Source: Zygaena filipendulae (Eukaryota > Arthropoda > Insecta > Lepidoptera > Zygaenidae). Taken from it: 64,000 nt of DNA. How positions within the stretch are numbered: the first letter of the stretch is position 1; the number at the start of each line of letters is the position of its first letter. Under the pieces are notes generated by a model, which saw nothing but the letters and a program-made list of their open reading frames with translations, ran no database searches and was not told the DNA's origin. The DNA lies in contig OU015663.1 in the NCBI GenBank assembly GCA_907165275.2, positions 2,430,501 to 2,494,500 on the forward strand, given 5' to 3'. A program made the position numbers and the translations under genes. Shown here piece after piece: positions 47,601 to 53,146 of the stretch.

Positions 47601-48593
47601 TAACACGTACACACTCACACCCACTCACTAACACACACACACACACACACTTACTAACAGACACACACACAGTCACTAACAGACAAACACTCACTAACAC
47701 ACACACACACACCTTTTTTTATCCGGTGAAAATCCATCAACTACCGACCGCCCTTGGGCGGTCATTTATTTATCATATCATGTGGGACTCCGCCCTGAAA
47801 AGGGCACGGACGGGCACCTACCTACCCACTAACAACCCTGGGGTGTTCCACCTCCGCGCCTAGTGTCGAGGCCACGGGAATCGCTCTCGCACGCTCCGCA
47901 GCCCCGACAGCGCCAGCCCAATGCCGGGCTCCTCCTCAAGGGGCCCGCTAGTGCCCCTCGGAATGGGGATGGAGTGCCAGTCGGACCCATGCCCCCCAAA
48001 TTCCTCCACATAGTACACACCTTTTATAATATTTTTATTTTTTCATATAAAGTTTAAAATTCTATTGTACCTGGGTTATCGAAGCCATGACAGATCATAC
48101 GCTAAGGGTTAATCAACGCCCCTTTTCTTTGCATTGCTGCTGGCGCGCTTCAAATTAATAAATACGTGAATACCATAATTGTATGTTGTCCCTCACATAT
48201 TATTATGTGAATATTCTATTGTCCCTCATCTATTGTCCCTCACAAGTTACAGTTAAAATGTCATCATTAAATTAATTGGAAATTTCATTATTAGCACACG
48301 ATCGATACTATTTACGCATTTTTGCTGCAAAATTGATTATTATTATTAACCAAAACGGTATTTCGACTCTTTGGTACATCTAGTATTCATTAAATGTACG
48401 ACGAAAAATTAAAATTTTTCCTCAGGCTTTTCCATAAATCTGCAATTACAGTTTACAATTGCTTTTAGTATTCATCGACGGCACGGAATGGAACGGCGTG
48501 AAATTCTTCCAACTGTCCACGCAATGGCAGACGCACGTCAAAACCTTCCCTGTGGCGACGTGCGGGGCGCCCCTCGCGCCGGCCGAGACCTAA
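17038..48593 (+). CDS. PACS: PACS (phosphofurin acidic cluster sorting protein), 18 of its exons
   Basis: Family role: cytosolic adaptor that binds acidic-cluster motifs of cargo such as furin and links it to clathrin adaptors, steering traffic between trans-Golgi network, endosomes, mitochondria-ER contacts and, in vertebrates, nucleus. Eighteen exons give 875 residues, every junction GT-AG and in phase. Residues 1-162 match the cargo-binding region ([47 protein letters not shown]). Residues 165-179 form a Ser/Asp/Glu cluster matching the autoregulatory acidic cluster, with a good CK2 site. Residues 255-296 match the [12 protein letters not shown] block. The C-terminal region from about 487 to 875 includes [27 protein letters not shown], and [19 protein letters not shown]. 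Vertebrate PACS1/PACS2 are 963 and about 889 residues, so only a short N-terminus is missing. Fly orthologue KrT95D. Exons are strongly GC-rich against AT-rich introns. Confidence 0.95.
17512..17597 (-). mobile_element. SINE fragment
   Basis: Minus strand shows AATCACGAGG, a decayed B box and GGAGACTTTGTGTGATGAAC, all landmarks of the SINE at 42254. Tail and head are missing. Confidence 0.5.
18164..18300 (-). mobile_element. Helitron-like element fragment
   Basis: Plus strand starts CTAGCTGTTACCTGCGGGAA after a host A, followed by AAAAGTACCCTATATG, CCCCTGACAACGT and AATTTCATGATGG. The TC end is lost. Confidence 0.55.
19372..19887. mobile_element. Element with GGGTTGCCA ends
   Basis: AGGGTTGCCATCC at the left and GGATATGGCAACCCTAG at the right are inverted. 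Inside are CCGGACATG and an inverted-type CCAAATGTCCC. No intact coding frame. Related GGTTGCCAC ends flank elements near 44395 and 55285. Confidence 0.5.
20348..20413. repeat. 23-bp stem hairpin
   Basis: Arms at 20348-20370 and 20391-20413 (AATTAATGTTAACTGGCATT and its complement) match with one mismatch around a 20-bp loop. A related ATTAATTGGCATTTAA block occurs near 63106. Likely a MITE remnant. Confidence 0.6.
20590..20683 (+). CDS. PACS: PACS exon B
   Basis: Acceptor AATTTCCAG; completes the split Arg, then [20 protein letters not shown] and [11 protein letters not shown]; donor CAG|GTAATG, phase 0. This is the most conserved block of the PACS cargo-binding region, nearly identical to vertebrate sequence. 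Confidence 0.97.
20755..20882 (+). mobile_element. Short Helitron-like element
   Basis: Begins near CTTTATAAATAAAAATGAAT and ends ACGCGGGAGAAACCGCAGGG then CATAGCTAG before host T (20883). The GCGGGAGAAACCGC hairpin followed by CTAG about ten bases later fits the Helitron 3' end. Confidence 0.6.
21623..21820 (-). mobile_element. Helitron-like element, near full length
   Basis: Plus strand starts CTAGCTGTGCCCTGCGGTTT after host A (21622) and ends CACATTTATAATATTAGTAGA. The next base is A, not the expected T, so one end base or the flank has changed. Closely related to 63297-63520. Confidence 0.65.
22020..22331. mobile_element. Element with GCC(T)TACTCTTGA ends
   Basis: GCCTACTCTTGACG at the left pairs with TTTTCAAGAGTAAGGC at the right. 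The flanking interior repeats ATCGAAAT and GATCTCAATTTGAA-like words on both sides, consistent with longer imperfect terminal repeats. No coding capacity. Confidence 0.5.
22534..23130 (+). repeat. Hairpin-rich repeat, inverted copy at 39322-39712
   Basis: Shares with the reverse complement of 39322-39712 the ordered blocks CATTACTCATACTCGGAAAG, GTTGCCTGAGAAGCGGGTTG, AAAAGCACAGTGTTA, TCCCTCGATCTATTGG and CCTCGCTACGCTCGGGCGCC. ACTTATTTAGTCCC and GGGACTAAATAAGT form an internal hairpin. This copy is longer in the middle. Confidence 0.75.
24485..24650 (-). mobile_element. Helitron-like element, decayed
   Basis: Plus strand begins CTAGCTGTGCCTCGCGGTTT after host A. Only the first module (TGCAGGAACTCCCAATTTTC) and the ATCGGTCCAGC block remain. 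It ends about 75 bp before PACS exon C. Confidence 0.55.
24726..24885 (+). CDS. PACS: PACS exon C
   Basis: Acceptor [28 protein letters not shown], then [20 protein letters not shown] and NTVLIT, ending in one base of a split Glu codon; donor G|GTCAGT. It matches the vertebrate stretch leading to VPVAEIKIYSL...PIDHE, the end of the cargo-binding region. Confidence 0.92.
24886..25466 (+). other. PACS intron C
   Basis: Contains the dispersed repeat 24934-25125 and otherwise AT-rich unique-looking sequence. Donor GTCAGT, acceptor CGTTCCAG. Confidence 0.7.
24934..25125. repeat. Dispersed repeat, inverted copy at 1451-1650
   Basis: Contains TGCACACGTGCAGG, CAAATTCAAGTTGATATTG, CTATCACCTCTAGGC and AGAGTGTCGCTTCC in the order expected for the reverse complement of 1451-1650. 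It starts 49 bp after the exon C donor. Confidence 0.6.
25467..25606 (+). CDS. PACS: PACS exon D (acidic cluster)
   Basis: Completes Glu, then [40 protein letters not shown] and DLSYTK; donor AAG|GTTAGC, phase 0. [18 protein letters not shown] corresponds to the vertebrate NYSEEEEESFSSEQEGSDD cluster, whose serine is a casein kinase 2 target controlling cargo binding. The serine and acidic context are kept here; that it is regulated the same way is inference. Confidence 0.95.
25629..25696 (-). mobile_element. SINE 3' tail fragment
   Basis: AACACACAGATCTACTTGCT, CCCACACTAAGCTATGCATA and AGCTTGTGTCGTG match the tail of the SINE at 16572 in the same orientation. It starts 22 bp after the exon D donor. 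Confidence 0.6.
25962..26975 (+). repeat. Tandem duplication, period about 672 bp, with ATGGCGG motifs
   Basis: CATAATTGTTCTCCCAGAAG at 25963 returns at 26635, and the sequence stays alignable through ATCCATCGAAAGTGAAAACG to GATGGGGGGCAACCG, giving about 1.5 units. Words of the form AARATGGCGG or ATGGCCGCC recur at least eight times. It appears to be an interspersed element that duplicated locally; no coding gene is evident. Confidence 0.7.
27046..27401. mobile_element. MITE copy 2, pair of 9123-9475
   Basis: TTATACAACGTGTTTATGAA and TTCATTAACACGTTGTATAA ends, with the same interior landmarks (CTAGAAAGTAGTTTG, TCGATCGCACTATG, TTTGGCGCGTACG). The two copies are highly similar and in the same orientation. 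Confidence 0.8.
28128..28153. repeat. Perfect 10-bp stem hairpin
   Basis: TTTTGTGGCG and CGCCACAAAA flank a 6-bp loop. The adjoining 27950-28127 is more GC-rich than its surroundings and contains CCGCCGGGCG; it may be a decayed retroelement piece but I cannot name it. Confidence 0.45.
28407..28544 (+). CDS. PACS: PACS exon E
   Basis: Acceptor TTGCACGCAG; 46 codons, [46 protein letters not shown]; donor GCG|GTGAGC. Phase 0 on both sides, so it could be skipped without frame change. It corresponds to the charged linker before the QKFVALLKRFKV block in vertebrates and is not closely conserved in sequence. Confidence 0.85.
29658..29995 (+). mobile_element. TGACGTCA-bearing MITE, copy 1
   Basis: About 338 bp, starting AATGGGCATGTGGACTAA and ending TAGTCAACATCCCCATT, which are imperfect inverted repeats. 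Inside, GCGTGACGTCAC and AGTGACGTCACG flank TATGGCGGTTTTAGCGG, forming an inner inverted pair. Two further good copies are at 31756 and 43163, all in the same orientation. Confidence 0.8.
30250..30400 (+). mobile_element. Helitron-like element, 3' truncated
   Basis: AATATAATAAACGCGAAAGT, GGATGGATGTTTGTTACTCT and AACTACTGGATGGATTTAAA match the first part of the intact copy at 10715 almost base for base, then similarity stops. Confidence 0.6.
30608..30733 (+). CDS. PACS: PACS exon F
   Basis: Acceptor TTGTGTTGCAG; 42 codons, [42 protein letters not shown]; donor CAG|GTGAGC; phase 0 both sides. [12 protein letters not shown] is nearly identical to the vertebrate QKFVALLKRFKV block, and RDIDELF to its EDLDELY. 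A minisatellite starts about a dozen bases after the donor and keeps this frame open. Confidence 0.95.
30746..31256 (+). repeat. 18-bp minisatellite, about 28 units
   Basis: Consensus ATCCGATGTAGCAACGAG with variants (ATCCATTGTAGCAACGTG and others). Because 18 is a multiple of three and the unit has no stop in several frames, long open frames run through it on both strands; these are products of the repeat. It occupies the first quarter kilobase and more of PACS intron F. Confidence 0.95.
31257..31443 (+). other. Remainder of PACS intron F
   Basis: AT-rich sequence with polypyrimidine tract before the GCTCCAG acceptor. Nothing else seen. Confidence 0.6.
31444..31597 (+). CDS. PACS: PACS exon G
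   Basis: Acceptor [58 protein letters not shown] plus one base; donor [27 protein letters not shown] matches vertebrate [20 protein letters not shown], followed by the conserved KPFF/RPFF. Confidence 0.96.
31756..32086 (+). mobile_element. TGACGTCA-bearing MITE, copy 2
   Basis: Same ends and interior as the copy at 29658 (331 bp), with GCGTGACGTCAC and AGTGACGTCACG intact. Differences are scattered substitutions. It starts about 160 bp after PACS exon G. Confidence 0.8.
32424..32692. repeat. Compound (GT)n microsatellite
   Basis: About 270 bp dominated by GT dinucleotides, interrupted by TTTG blocks and a GGCTGTGTCTG piece. All long frames through it (Cys-Val or Thr-His runs) are artefacts. 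Likely highly length-polymorphic. Confidence 0.97.
34667..35001. mobile_element. MITE with CTA target duplication and a 21-G run
   Basis: Ends GGGATTGTCCATTGATC and GATTAATGGATGTCCCC are imperfect inverted repeats, flanked on both sides by CTA (34664-34666, 35002-35004). Inside are a run of 21 G (34701-34721), AATATCACCAGG and ACGTATCACCAGGAGG words, and ATCACGTG. A 3-bp TWA-like duplication and GG...CC ends suggest PIF/Harbinger ancestry, which is inference. Confidence 0.65.
35079..35159 (+). CDS. PACS: PACS exon H
   Basis: Acceptor CATGCGCAG; completes a Val codon, then [20 protein letters not shown] and GSVLFT plus one base; donor G|GTAACC. It is assigned by phase on both sides (31597 before, 37193 after) and GC-rich codon use. 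The sequence lies in the poorly conserved Ser-rich middle region, so similarity alone would not prove it. Confidence 0.8.
35221..35396. repeat. Fold-back element, arms of about 45-50 bp
   Basis: TACTTCCATACAAGCCCAAA on the left and TTTGGGCTTGTATGGAAGTA on the right are perfect complements, extended outward to CACTGCAGTGG and CCACTGGCACTGA with mismatches; the loop is AT-rich. It starts 61 bp after the exon H donor. Confidence 0.8.
35957..36202. mobile_element. MITE with GGCCCTTATTC ends, copy 1
   Basis: GGCCCTTATTCTATATGACC and GGTCATAGTGAATAAGGGCC are inverted with two mismatches around 246 bp. Interior words TAACGCGCGTCCCAAAAA, CCAAACGCTC and GTGGCGCGTTATC recur in the second copy at 41004-41568. 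Confidence 0.8.
36203..37192 (+). other. End of PACS intron H
   Basis: AT-rich, with a diverged inverted-repeat pair CCGATTTTCCAATCGACAG (36432) and CTGTCGATTTGAAAATGG (36693) suggesting another decayed element, and a TTTA run near 36893-36912. The acceptor of exon I is GTGCGTAG. Confidence 0.5.
37193..37320 (+). CDS. PACS: PACS exon I
   Basis: Completes Glu, then [42 protein letters not shown]; donor AAG|GTATAC, phase 0. Ser/Asp/Ala-rich, corresponding to the disordered middle region. Assigned by phase match on both sides and GC-rich codons. The acceptor is weak. Confidence 0.8.
38246..38481. mobile_element. MITE with GGAC..AGATAAGCAATA ends, copy 1
   Basis: Left end GGACATAGATAAGCAATAGT then GTGTTAACCCACA; right end is the complement starting GGACGCAGATAAGCAATAAC. 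About 30-bp terminal repeats, 236 bp in all, possibly flanked by TATT on both sides. A relative with ends GGACAC and GCGTCC is at 39795-39977, flanked by AATT on both sides. Confidence 0.7.
38554..38702. repeat. Fold-back element, arms of about 60 bp
   Basis: CCAATTTAGGATCAGTGTGTG at the left is mirrored by CACACACTGATCCTAAATTG at the right; the arms continue through GA-rich or CT-rich tracts to TGATCACACTAC and GTAGTGTGATCA. It ends 68 bp before PACS exon J. Confidence 0.85.
38771..38977 (+). CDS. PACS: PACS exon J
   Basis: Acceptor GTCCACGCAG; 69 codons, [31 protein letters not shown], a Gly/Ala-rich run, [19 protein letters not shown]; donor GAG|GTACGC; phase 0 both sides. Corresponds to the Ser/Pro/Arg-rich segment before the conserved C-terminal half. 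Very GC-rich. Confidence 0.85.
39322..39712 (-). repeat. Hairpin-rich repeat, inverted copy of 22534-23130
   Basis: Reverse complement carries the same ordered blocks as 22534-23130, including the ACTTATTTAGTCCC hairpin pair and the GCGCCCGAGCGTAGCGAGGG block. The two copies face each other across about 16 kb within one transcription unit. Confidence 0.75.
39795..39977. mobile_element. MITE of the 38246 family, copy 2
   Basis: Right end TTATTGCTTATCTGCGTCC and interior AATAAGGTAAACA, TCAATAACTTAATTTTGTGG match the first copy. The left end keeps only GGACAC. AATT flanks both ends, supporting a 4-bp target duplication. Confidence 0.65.
40095..40324 (+). CDS. PACS: PACS exon K (start of conserved C-terminal half)
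   Basis: Acceptor [46 protein letters not shown], then Ala/Gly-rich sequence and [11 protein letters not shown], ending in two bases of Gln; donor CA|GTCAGT. It aligns with the vertebrate stretch PRKVVYDQLNQIL to LLTRIQRYCN. Extremely GC-rich and Ala-rich, with a GCGGGCGCG-type internal repeat. Confidence 0.9.
40325..40821 (+). other. PACS intron K
   Basis: Short AT-rich intron; acceptor GCGCGCGCAG. Nothing recognised inside. Confidence 0.7.
40822..40961 (+). CDS. PACS: PACS exon L
   Basis: Completes Gln, then [46 protein letters not shown], ending in one base of Gly; donor G|GTCGGT. It matches vertebrate [20 protein letters not shown] to MRFLIIPLG. GTCGGTAG offers a nearby alternative donor, but only this one keeps the frame. 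Confidence 0.95.
41004..41568. mobile_element. MITE with GGCCCTTATTC ends, copy 2, interrupted
   Basis: GGGCCCTTATTCAGTA at the left, then a Helitron-like insertion, then TGATCAACAACATTC... to CATAGTGAATAAGGGCCC. Removing 41020-41350 restores colinearity with the copy at 35957. Confidence 0.8.
41020..41350 (-). mobile_element. Helitron-like element inside a MITE
   Basis: Plus strand runs CTAGCTGACCCCCGCGGTAA to TAATATTAGTATAGA, i.e. TCTATACTAATATTATAAAG to CAGCTAG on its own strand. The host MITE is cut exactly between A (41019) and T (41351) with no duplication. The main module (GGAGT(T/A)CCCG to AGATC...GAGAT) is present twice. Confidence 0.8.
41625..41974 (+). mobile_element. Two Helitron-like units head to tail
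   Basis: The first ends GGGACAGCTAG at 41811; the next bases TAATATTATAAAGAGGAAAG open a second unit ending GGGACAGCTAG at 41974 before a T. Both share TTTGTTTGTTT, AAAAATTCTTTCAC and TTAGAAAGCTACA. Tandem end-to-end copies are a known Helitron habit. Confidence 0.65.
42073..42217 (+). CDS. PACS: PACS exon M
   Basis: Acceptor CACTCGGCAG; completes Gly, then [47 protein letters not shown] and two bases of Arg; donor AG|GTGGGA. It matches the vertebrate stretch PVAKYLGSVDSKYSSSFL, DSGWRDLFSR, LDVAGRVMQY. Confidence 0.95.
42254..42516 (+). mobile_element. tRNA-derived SINE, nearly complete
   Basis: GATTGGCGCAGAGGTCACC (A-box region), GGGTTCGATTC (B box), GGACTTTGTGGGATGAACAC, GACACAAGCTAATAATAGCT, TTAGTGTGGGATCAAGTAGA and an (ATT)n tail. 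The polymerase III boxes make it tRNA-derived; it is not a tRNA gene. Confidence 0.85.
43163..43495 (+). mobile_element. TGACGTCA-bearing MITE, copy 3
   Basis: Starts AATGGGCATGTTGACTAA, ends CCACATCCCCATT, 333 bp. GCGTGACGTCAC and AGTGACGTCACG are intact; the central TATGGCGG block is slightly shortened. Confidence 0.8.
43724..43838 (+). CDS. PACS: PACS exon N
   Basis: Completes Arg, then [38 protein letters not shown]; donor GCG|GTACGT, phase 0. It matches vertebrate [20 protein letters not shown] and PDEDSYQKFIPFIG. Confidence 0.97.
44395..44935 (+). repeat. Element with GGTTGCCAC end, relative of the one around the Tc1 insertion
   Basis: GGTTGCCACTTTTTTTTTGG, AAATATAGTATTTTACCG, GGCATTCATCTACAAATTAT and GCTAGTTTGACA match the reverse complement of 55090-55290, and GTACAATTGACTGAAATATA matches that of 53090-53110. 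It lacks the Tc1 insertion and so shows the empty arrangement. Confidence 0.6.
44626..45500 (+). repeat. Direct repeat, 692-bp spacing, with periodic tail
   Basis: GCGTCACGAATAGCTATAAA at 44626 returns at 45318, followed in both by TATCAAAGCAGTATT, AACTTTACACATTT, ACCGTAAGGTCGTAATTTCT and GCGATCACGATGTCTTTT. After the second copy, degenerate units with GGTCG, TAACGCGAT and CGATGT continue at about 60-bp spacing to exon O. Confidence 0.75.
45665..45826 (+). CDS. PACS: PACS exon O
   Basis: Acceptor CACGCGTGCAG; 54 codons, [20 protein letters not shown], a Pro/Ala-rich stretch, then [11 protein letters not shown]; donor CTG|GTGAGG; phase 0 both sides. The end matches vertebrate VIGLQVDYWLG. The Pro-rich stretch parallels the Ser/Pro-rich variable loop there. 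Confidence 0.93.
45827..46783 (+). other. PACS intron O
   Basis: Helitron-like pieces at about 45850-45925 and from 46387 (CTAGCTGTTCTCCGCGGTTC), plus a TACATA-rich AT stretch. Acceptor TGCCCCAG. Confidence 0.65.
46784..46913 (+). CDS. PACS: PACS exon P
   Basis: [43 protein letters not shown] plus one base; donor A|GTGAGT. It matches vertebrate LKSVFRSVQVSRL and MTVVTKEKNKK. Confidence 0.95.
46914..47406 (+). other. PACS intron P
   Basis: AT-rich, no element recognised. Acceptor CGCTCCCCAG. Confidence 0.65.
47407..47529 (+). CDS. PACS: PACS exon Q
   Basis: Completes Ile, then [40 protein letters not shown] plus one base; donor G|GTATTA. It matches vertebrate [20 protein letters not shown] and ISRLICSAKQQ. 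Confidence 0.96.
47530..48468 (+). other. PACS intron Q
   Basis: A (CA)n-rich microsatellite with CACTAACA variants (47544-47715), then a GC-rich block (47740-48010) with CCGCCCTTGGGCGGTC, CTCCGCCCTGAAAAGGGCA and CCAATGCCGGGCTCC, probably a piece of a non-LTR retroelement that I cannot name. The rest is AT-rich. Confidence 0.6.
47544..47715. repeat. (CA)n compound microsatellite
   Basis: Runs of ACACAC separated by CTCACTAACA and AAACAAAC blocks, starting 15 bp after the exon Q donor. Confidence 0.93.
48469..48593 (+). CDS. PACS: PACS exon R (C-terminus)
   Basis: Acceptor ATTGCTTTTAG; completes Val, then [40 protein letters not shown] and TAA at 48591-48593. It matches the vertebrate end [30 protein letters not shown], so the C-terminus is complete. 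Confidence 0.97.
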
Positions 48594-49382
48594 GCATCGA
48601 GCCTCACGCTATCGCACCGGTAACGCTTTGGCTTCCACGCAAAAAGACGGGGGACACGCAAGTATTAAAAAAAAAACAACAACAATCAAGCTTTTTCAAA
48701 TTTGTCGGCCGATTTCCAAACTTGGCTGTATAGACTGTGTTTCCTTTGCATTTTCCCATCAGGGATAAGTTGCAAAATTAGTCTTCGGCATTTTTCGACG
48801 AATCTCGTCTCGGCCCGAGATTTCGAACTGAATAGCTTTGCTGAACAAAACGAGGCTCTAATTGTACTCAGTCAGTATTCAATATCATTTGACAGATTGT
48901 CGTTCGTAACGAATTTTATGTCTATTAGTATGGGAAATGTATGACTATAATATTAACGGATTTAATAATATAAATATAATTAATTGTTGGTCACTATTAT
49001 TTTGTCCGTTAGTGCTGTCGAGCTGCCATGTTTTTATTAGCGCGTAGGTAGTAGCTTTTGTTATGTACCTAGAAGGTGTATCCGAATTTGGACTTTAAGA
49101 CTATTATTATAGAGTCGATATAATATAATATCTTAATATTGGCCAATATATCTTGCATGTTGTAGTTGGCATATATACCGAATGTATAAGTGTTTATACT
49201 TTATTAGTAATATTATAATCGAGAGAATTAATTCAAGTTACATAATGAAGGCTAAAATGTCAGAATTGAATTTTTAATAATCCGAGTAGTCATTCTGTGT
49301 AGTTAGAACTTAGATGTAGATACGTCATATTATTAATTAATAATAGATTTTAATAATATTTATTGTTTAGTTATCATATTCC

Positions 49383-49599
49383 GATGATCGGATTGGCGTA
49401 AGAGGTGTCCTGGGTTCGATTCCCGGTGGGGCGGACTTTGTGTAGTGGCCACAACCACAACCCACAGAGTTCTGTTCTCTATTCTTATTCTTGCTGTATA
49501 TACTTATATATTACGCATTATTTACTTGATATCCGCGATACAAGCTAATAGCCTAACGTGGGATAAGTAGGTTGTGTGTTGTCGAAACTTATTATTATA
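49383..49599 (+). mobile_element. tRNA-derived SINE
   Basis: GATTGGCGTAAGAGG, B box GGGTTCGATTCCC, GCGGACTTTGTGTAGTGG, GATACAAGCTAATAGCCTAA, CGTGGGATAAGTAGG and an ATT tail. Same family as 42254 with a shorter head. Confidence 0.75.
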
Positions 49600-52500
49600 A
49601 TACATAATATGATTCGTGTTATTCAATATATATAATATCGAGTATGGTTCGTGACATTTCCAGTTGTGTAAGCTAGTTCGTATAATATGTCAGAGCGAGA
49701 GGGAGAGATAAGCCGATTTGTTGTGAAAACAAGTAAATTGGTACATATCACACCGTATCTACCCGTATTTACGGCGCGATGTTATTTTGAATCTGTGATT
49801 AGAGAATGCAGTTTTTAATTTTAATTTTTTTAAATATAATACATAATATATGTACCTAGTACCGAAATATTTAAGTGATTTTTGTACGTTCTTTTTAAAA
49901 AAAAACCGAGGTGTAGCTTATATTTGCGGATAGAAAAAAATAGGAATACCTACCTAATAAAAAAGTATTCTTTCCAGCTAGCTAACGCCTGTTTTTACTT
50001 GTAGATTTTTTGATTTTTTGTTTACTATTTCCCGTCGAAAGCCAAAATTGTGTCGTTGATGTCGTTTCTAGATTATCTGTGACCTAGAATAAGTACATCC
50101 ATGGAGTAATTTGAAAATTTTATTCCGAGCCAAGGGTCTTTGTTGTTATCAATTATTAAGGTAGCTATTATCTTATAACAAGATCGCCTCAATCCGCCAG
50201 CCAACGACTCGTATTACCTACTACTATATCACTAGATTACTTATTGTACTCTCAATTTATACATTAAAATAATTGTAGTTACATTATTATAAATTATAAT
50301 GGGGTCGAATCCAAAGCACAATTTTCAAACTAATCTGAAATGTCATATTCTCATCCATATTCTAATATTATCATTATAAATGCGAAAATAACTTTGCCTG
50401 TTTAATTTTTACGCCTAAATCGCTGAACAGATTTCGATAAAATTTGATACAAGAATATGCCTATGTTCTGACTCAAGATGCAACATATTATAGGCTTTTT
50501 TTTTCACCCAAAAAGAATCTCTTTCAACGGGTGAAAATAAGAGCTATTTTAAATTAGAAATGCATGTAGTCAGACTAGTCAGTCTTGTTTAGGAAGTTGT
50601 TAGCTGGAATCGTAACCCATGTGTCATATCTAGAAATGTAGTTGTTTAAAATTGGTATAACATTTATAGTTAACTATAGGAAAACAACTGTAACTCATCC
50701 ACGTTGTGGATATTATCGACACGTGAGAAAGAAATTGATCTGCATTTTCTTTTCTAATTATTTTAAAGATATAATGACCCCAGTTCAATGCGATGTTTCG
50801 CTTTGCTACACCTACAGAGACTGTCAATAATAATAATAACTAATCATTATCGGTCGACCGAATGTTGTTTGTAAGTCTACGTATAATTTCATTTTTAATG
50901 ATGGGTAATGGTGTGTCAGAAAACCACGTAAAACTGTTTTTGTTGTTAATAACTACGTCATCATTTTAAGTACTATTATTCAGTTGGTCTTCGCACGTTC
51001 ACTTCGTATATTGGAGCAGTATAGTCAGTATCACTTTGAACTTTAGTAGTATTGAAAAAAGATTCAACGTTTGATGAAAAAGTGATTACATTTTTCTGAT
51101 GCTGAGTGTGCAGTTGTTTTCTTATAATCATAATAATTAATTATTAGGTAGAATACTAAGAATGCGGCTGTGTGTTTATATGCGTGTGTTATATTGTGCG
51201 TGTGTTTGCTGTTAGGATGATTTTGATTCCACTTTTTCATTAGACGTGTCGATAAAAGACAGTATATTTTGTTGGTGAATTGTTTATAGCTTCATTTGAA
51301 CAGTTGCTTCCAAATATTTTCTCAGTGGGTATTACAAATTATCGTTTCTTCGTTAGTCTTTCTTTGAGAATTTGAGATTTAGCTAATCGTAATTATTCAA
51401 TATGTAACTTTGAACTACATAAGTAGCAAAAATTAAATAAGTAAATATTCAATTAAATTTATGTATTAAGCAAATCGTATTCTTTTTGTGCCAAAAATTT
51501 TATAGTAACCAATGTAAAACCTATAAATTAAATTATCCATTTTAACTTATTATGTAATACTTATAATTTAAAAGTAGTGTTTTTAAAAAAAGTTACAGTA
51601 GTTATATTGCCTGTTAAAATATTTGGAAGATAAATGTTGTTTATGTAGCCGTTAGACATTTTTTTAACAAAATGCTTTTAAAAAGTTCTCTTCGAGTCAT
51701 GATAAACAATTAAAGAATTGTTTATAGATACGCATTCTTCATATAATTTAAAGAAATGGGGATAATTTAAATATGTCCGCTAATTTGCAATAGTCCGATT
51801 GACTAAATAGAAAATCGTTATTCCTATTATTTTTAAAGCGAAAATAGAAATCGTTATATAAGGATTTACGGCATAATTTTTTATTAATCCTGAAAAAAAA
51901 TCACGAGTCATCACACCAGCGACTGTGGAATCAGGCTCCGCCGCTTTTGTATTGGCTGCGAACTGCTCTCTGACCTCTTCTTAGCTTTATTAAATTCTTA
52001 CTCCGAATTTGTCTTCTAAATTCCAACCTTATTCACTGTAGATAAGATCAAAATTTGCTTGGAAGGAAAGGGAAATCAGATTAAAATTAGTCTGCTATAA
52101 GAGATGGTAGTCGGGTGACTGTTATATTCATTTACAGCAAAGTATGTTAAACGAGTTAAAAACAGATTAGAGGTGGGTCGTCGTGGGTAGTCGATGACGA
52201 CAAACGGATGGCCTCATTTTGTTTACGGAAAATGCGACGGCCACCCACCTCCAAAACAGTTTCCTTGTCGCAAAGAAAACTGTTAAGCGCATGATAATAG
52301 TATTGCTGTTCAAATAGTCATTAACTTCTTAGGCCTAGCCAAACAGTACGCGTGTTACAACTTACAAGCTAACTTTATCTTCATGCGTTAAGCTATTTAT
52401 AAATATTATAATATTAAGATATAATCAATAATTTGTTATATTACAAAATTTATTGTTTTATAGTTTCTTTGATCTCATACTAATTTAGTGCTGATTCGGC

Positions 52501-53008
52501 TTGGTTTATCATCTTTGGAAAAAATATTATGCTTATGACCTTAGTCAATGCACATTATATAGCAAAAAAAAACAAAAACAACCATCAGTCTCCATATTGT
52601 TTTTAATAAACACGTCATGTATAATTAATTACCTATTAATTTATCATCCCATCAAAAATATATTTATAAATTAAAATTCTTCATTTCATATTTTATTTAG
52701 TTCACGACTTTTATATAAATATATTTTTTAATATTAAATAGTACAAAAAGTTTTAATGTCTTGTTTCTTTACAAAAATTAGCTAAGTAACAATATTTGAT
52801 CTGTGCAATACCTATGTAAAATGGAGTAAAATTATATTATTGCTTTCAAAATTAAATTATAAATTACCATTGTTCATTTAACTATTATTTTATCGACTTA
52901 TAAATTGTATTTTCAAATTATTTTTAAGCAATGTGATGATGAGATAATATACCTTTAAATAGATTTTAATTACTTTAATTTGCAAGTATGATTTGTATTT
53001 ATTGTACA

Positions 53009-53014
53009 AATAAA
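53009..53014 (+). terminator. Candidate polyadenylation signal for PACS
   Basis: AATAAA with a T/G-rich tract 20-30 bp downstream, on the PACS strand and before the Tc1 element. Assignment to PACS is inference from position. Confidence 0.35.
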
Positions 53015-53146
53015 ATTTTACATTGAATCACTGTTTTTATTGACATAAATGCTGCCAGACAACCCTAGTGGCAACAAGGGTTGTAACCCGTACTATATTT
53101 CAGTCAATTGTACCTACTATACATATATAATAGAAAAATAATAATA

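Larger units (their letters stand above)
48594..53030 (+). other. PACS: Probable long PACS 3' UTR and flank
   Basis: After the stop there is 4.4 kb of AT-rich sequence with no exon and few repeats other than a SINE at 49383. A convincing end signal, AATAAA at 53009-53014 followed by ATTTTACATTGAATC and a T/G-rich TGTTTTTATTG, could be the polyadenylation site. Earlier AATAAA words exist, so the true 3' end is uncertain. Confidence 0.4.
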
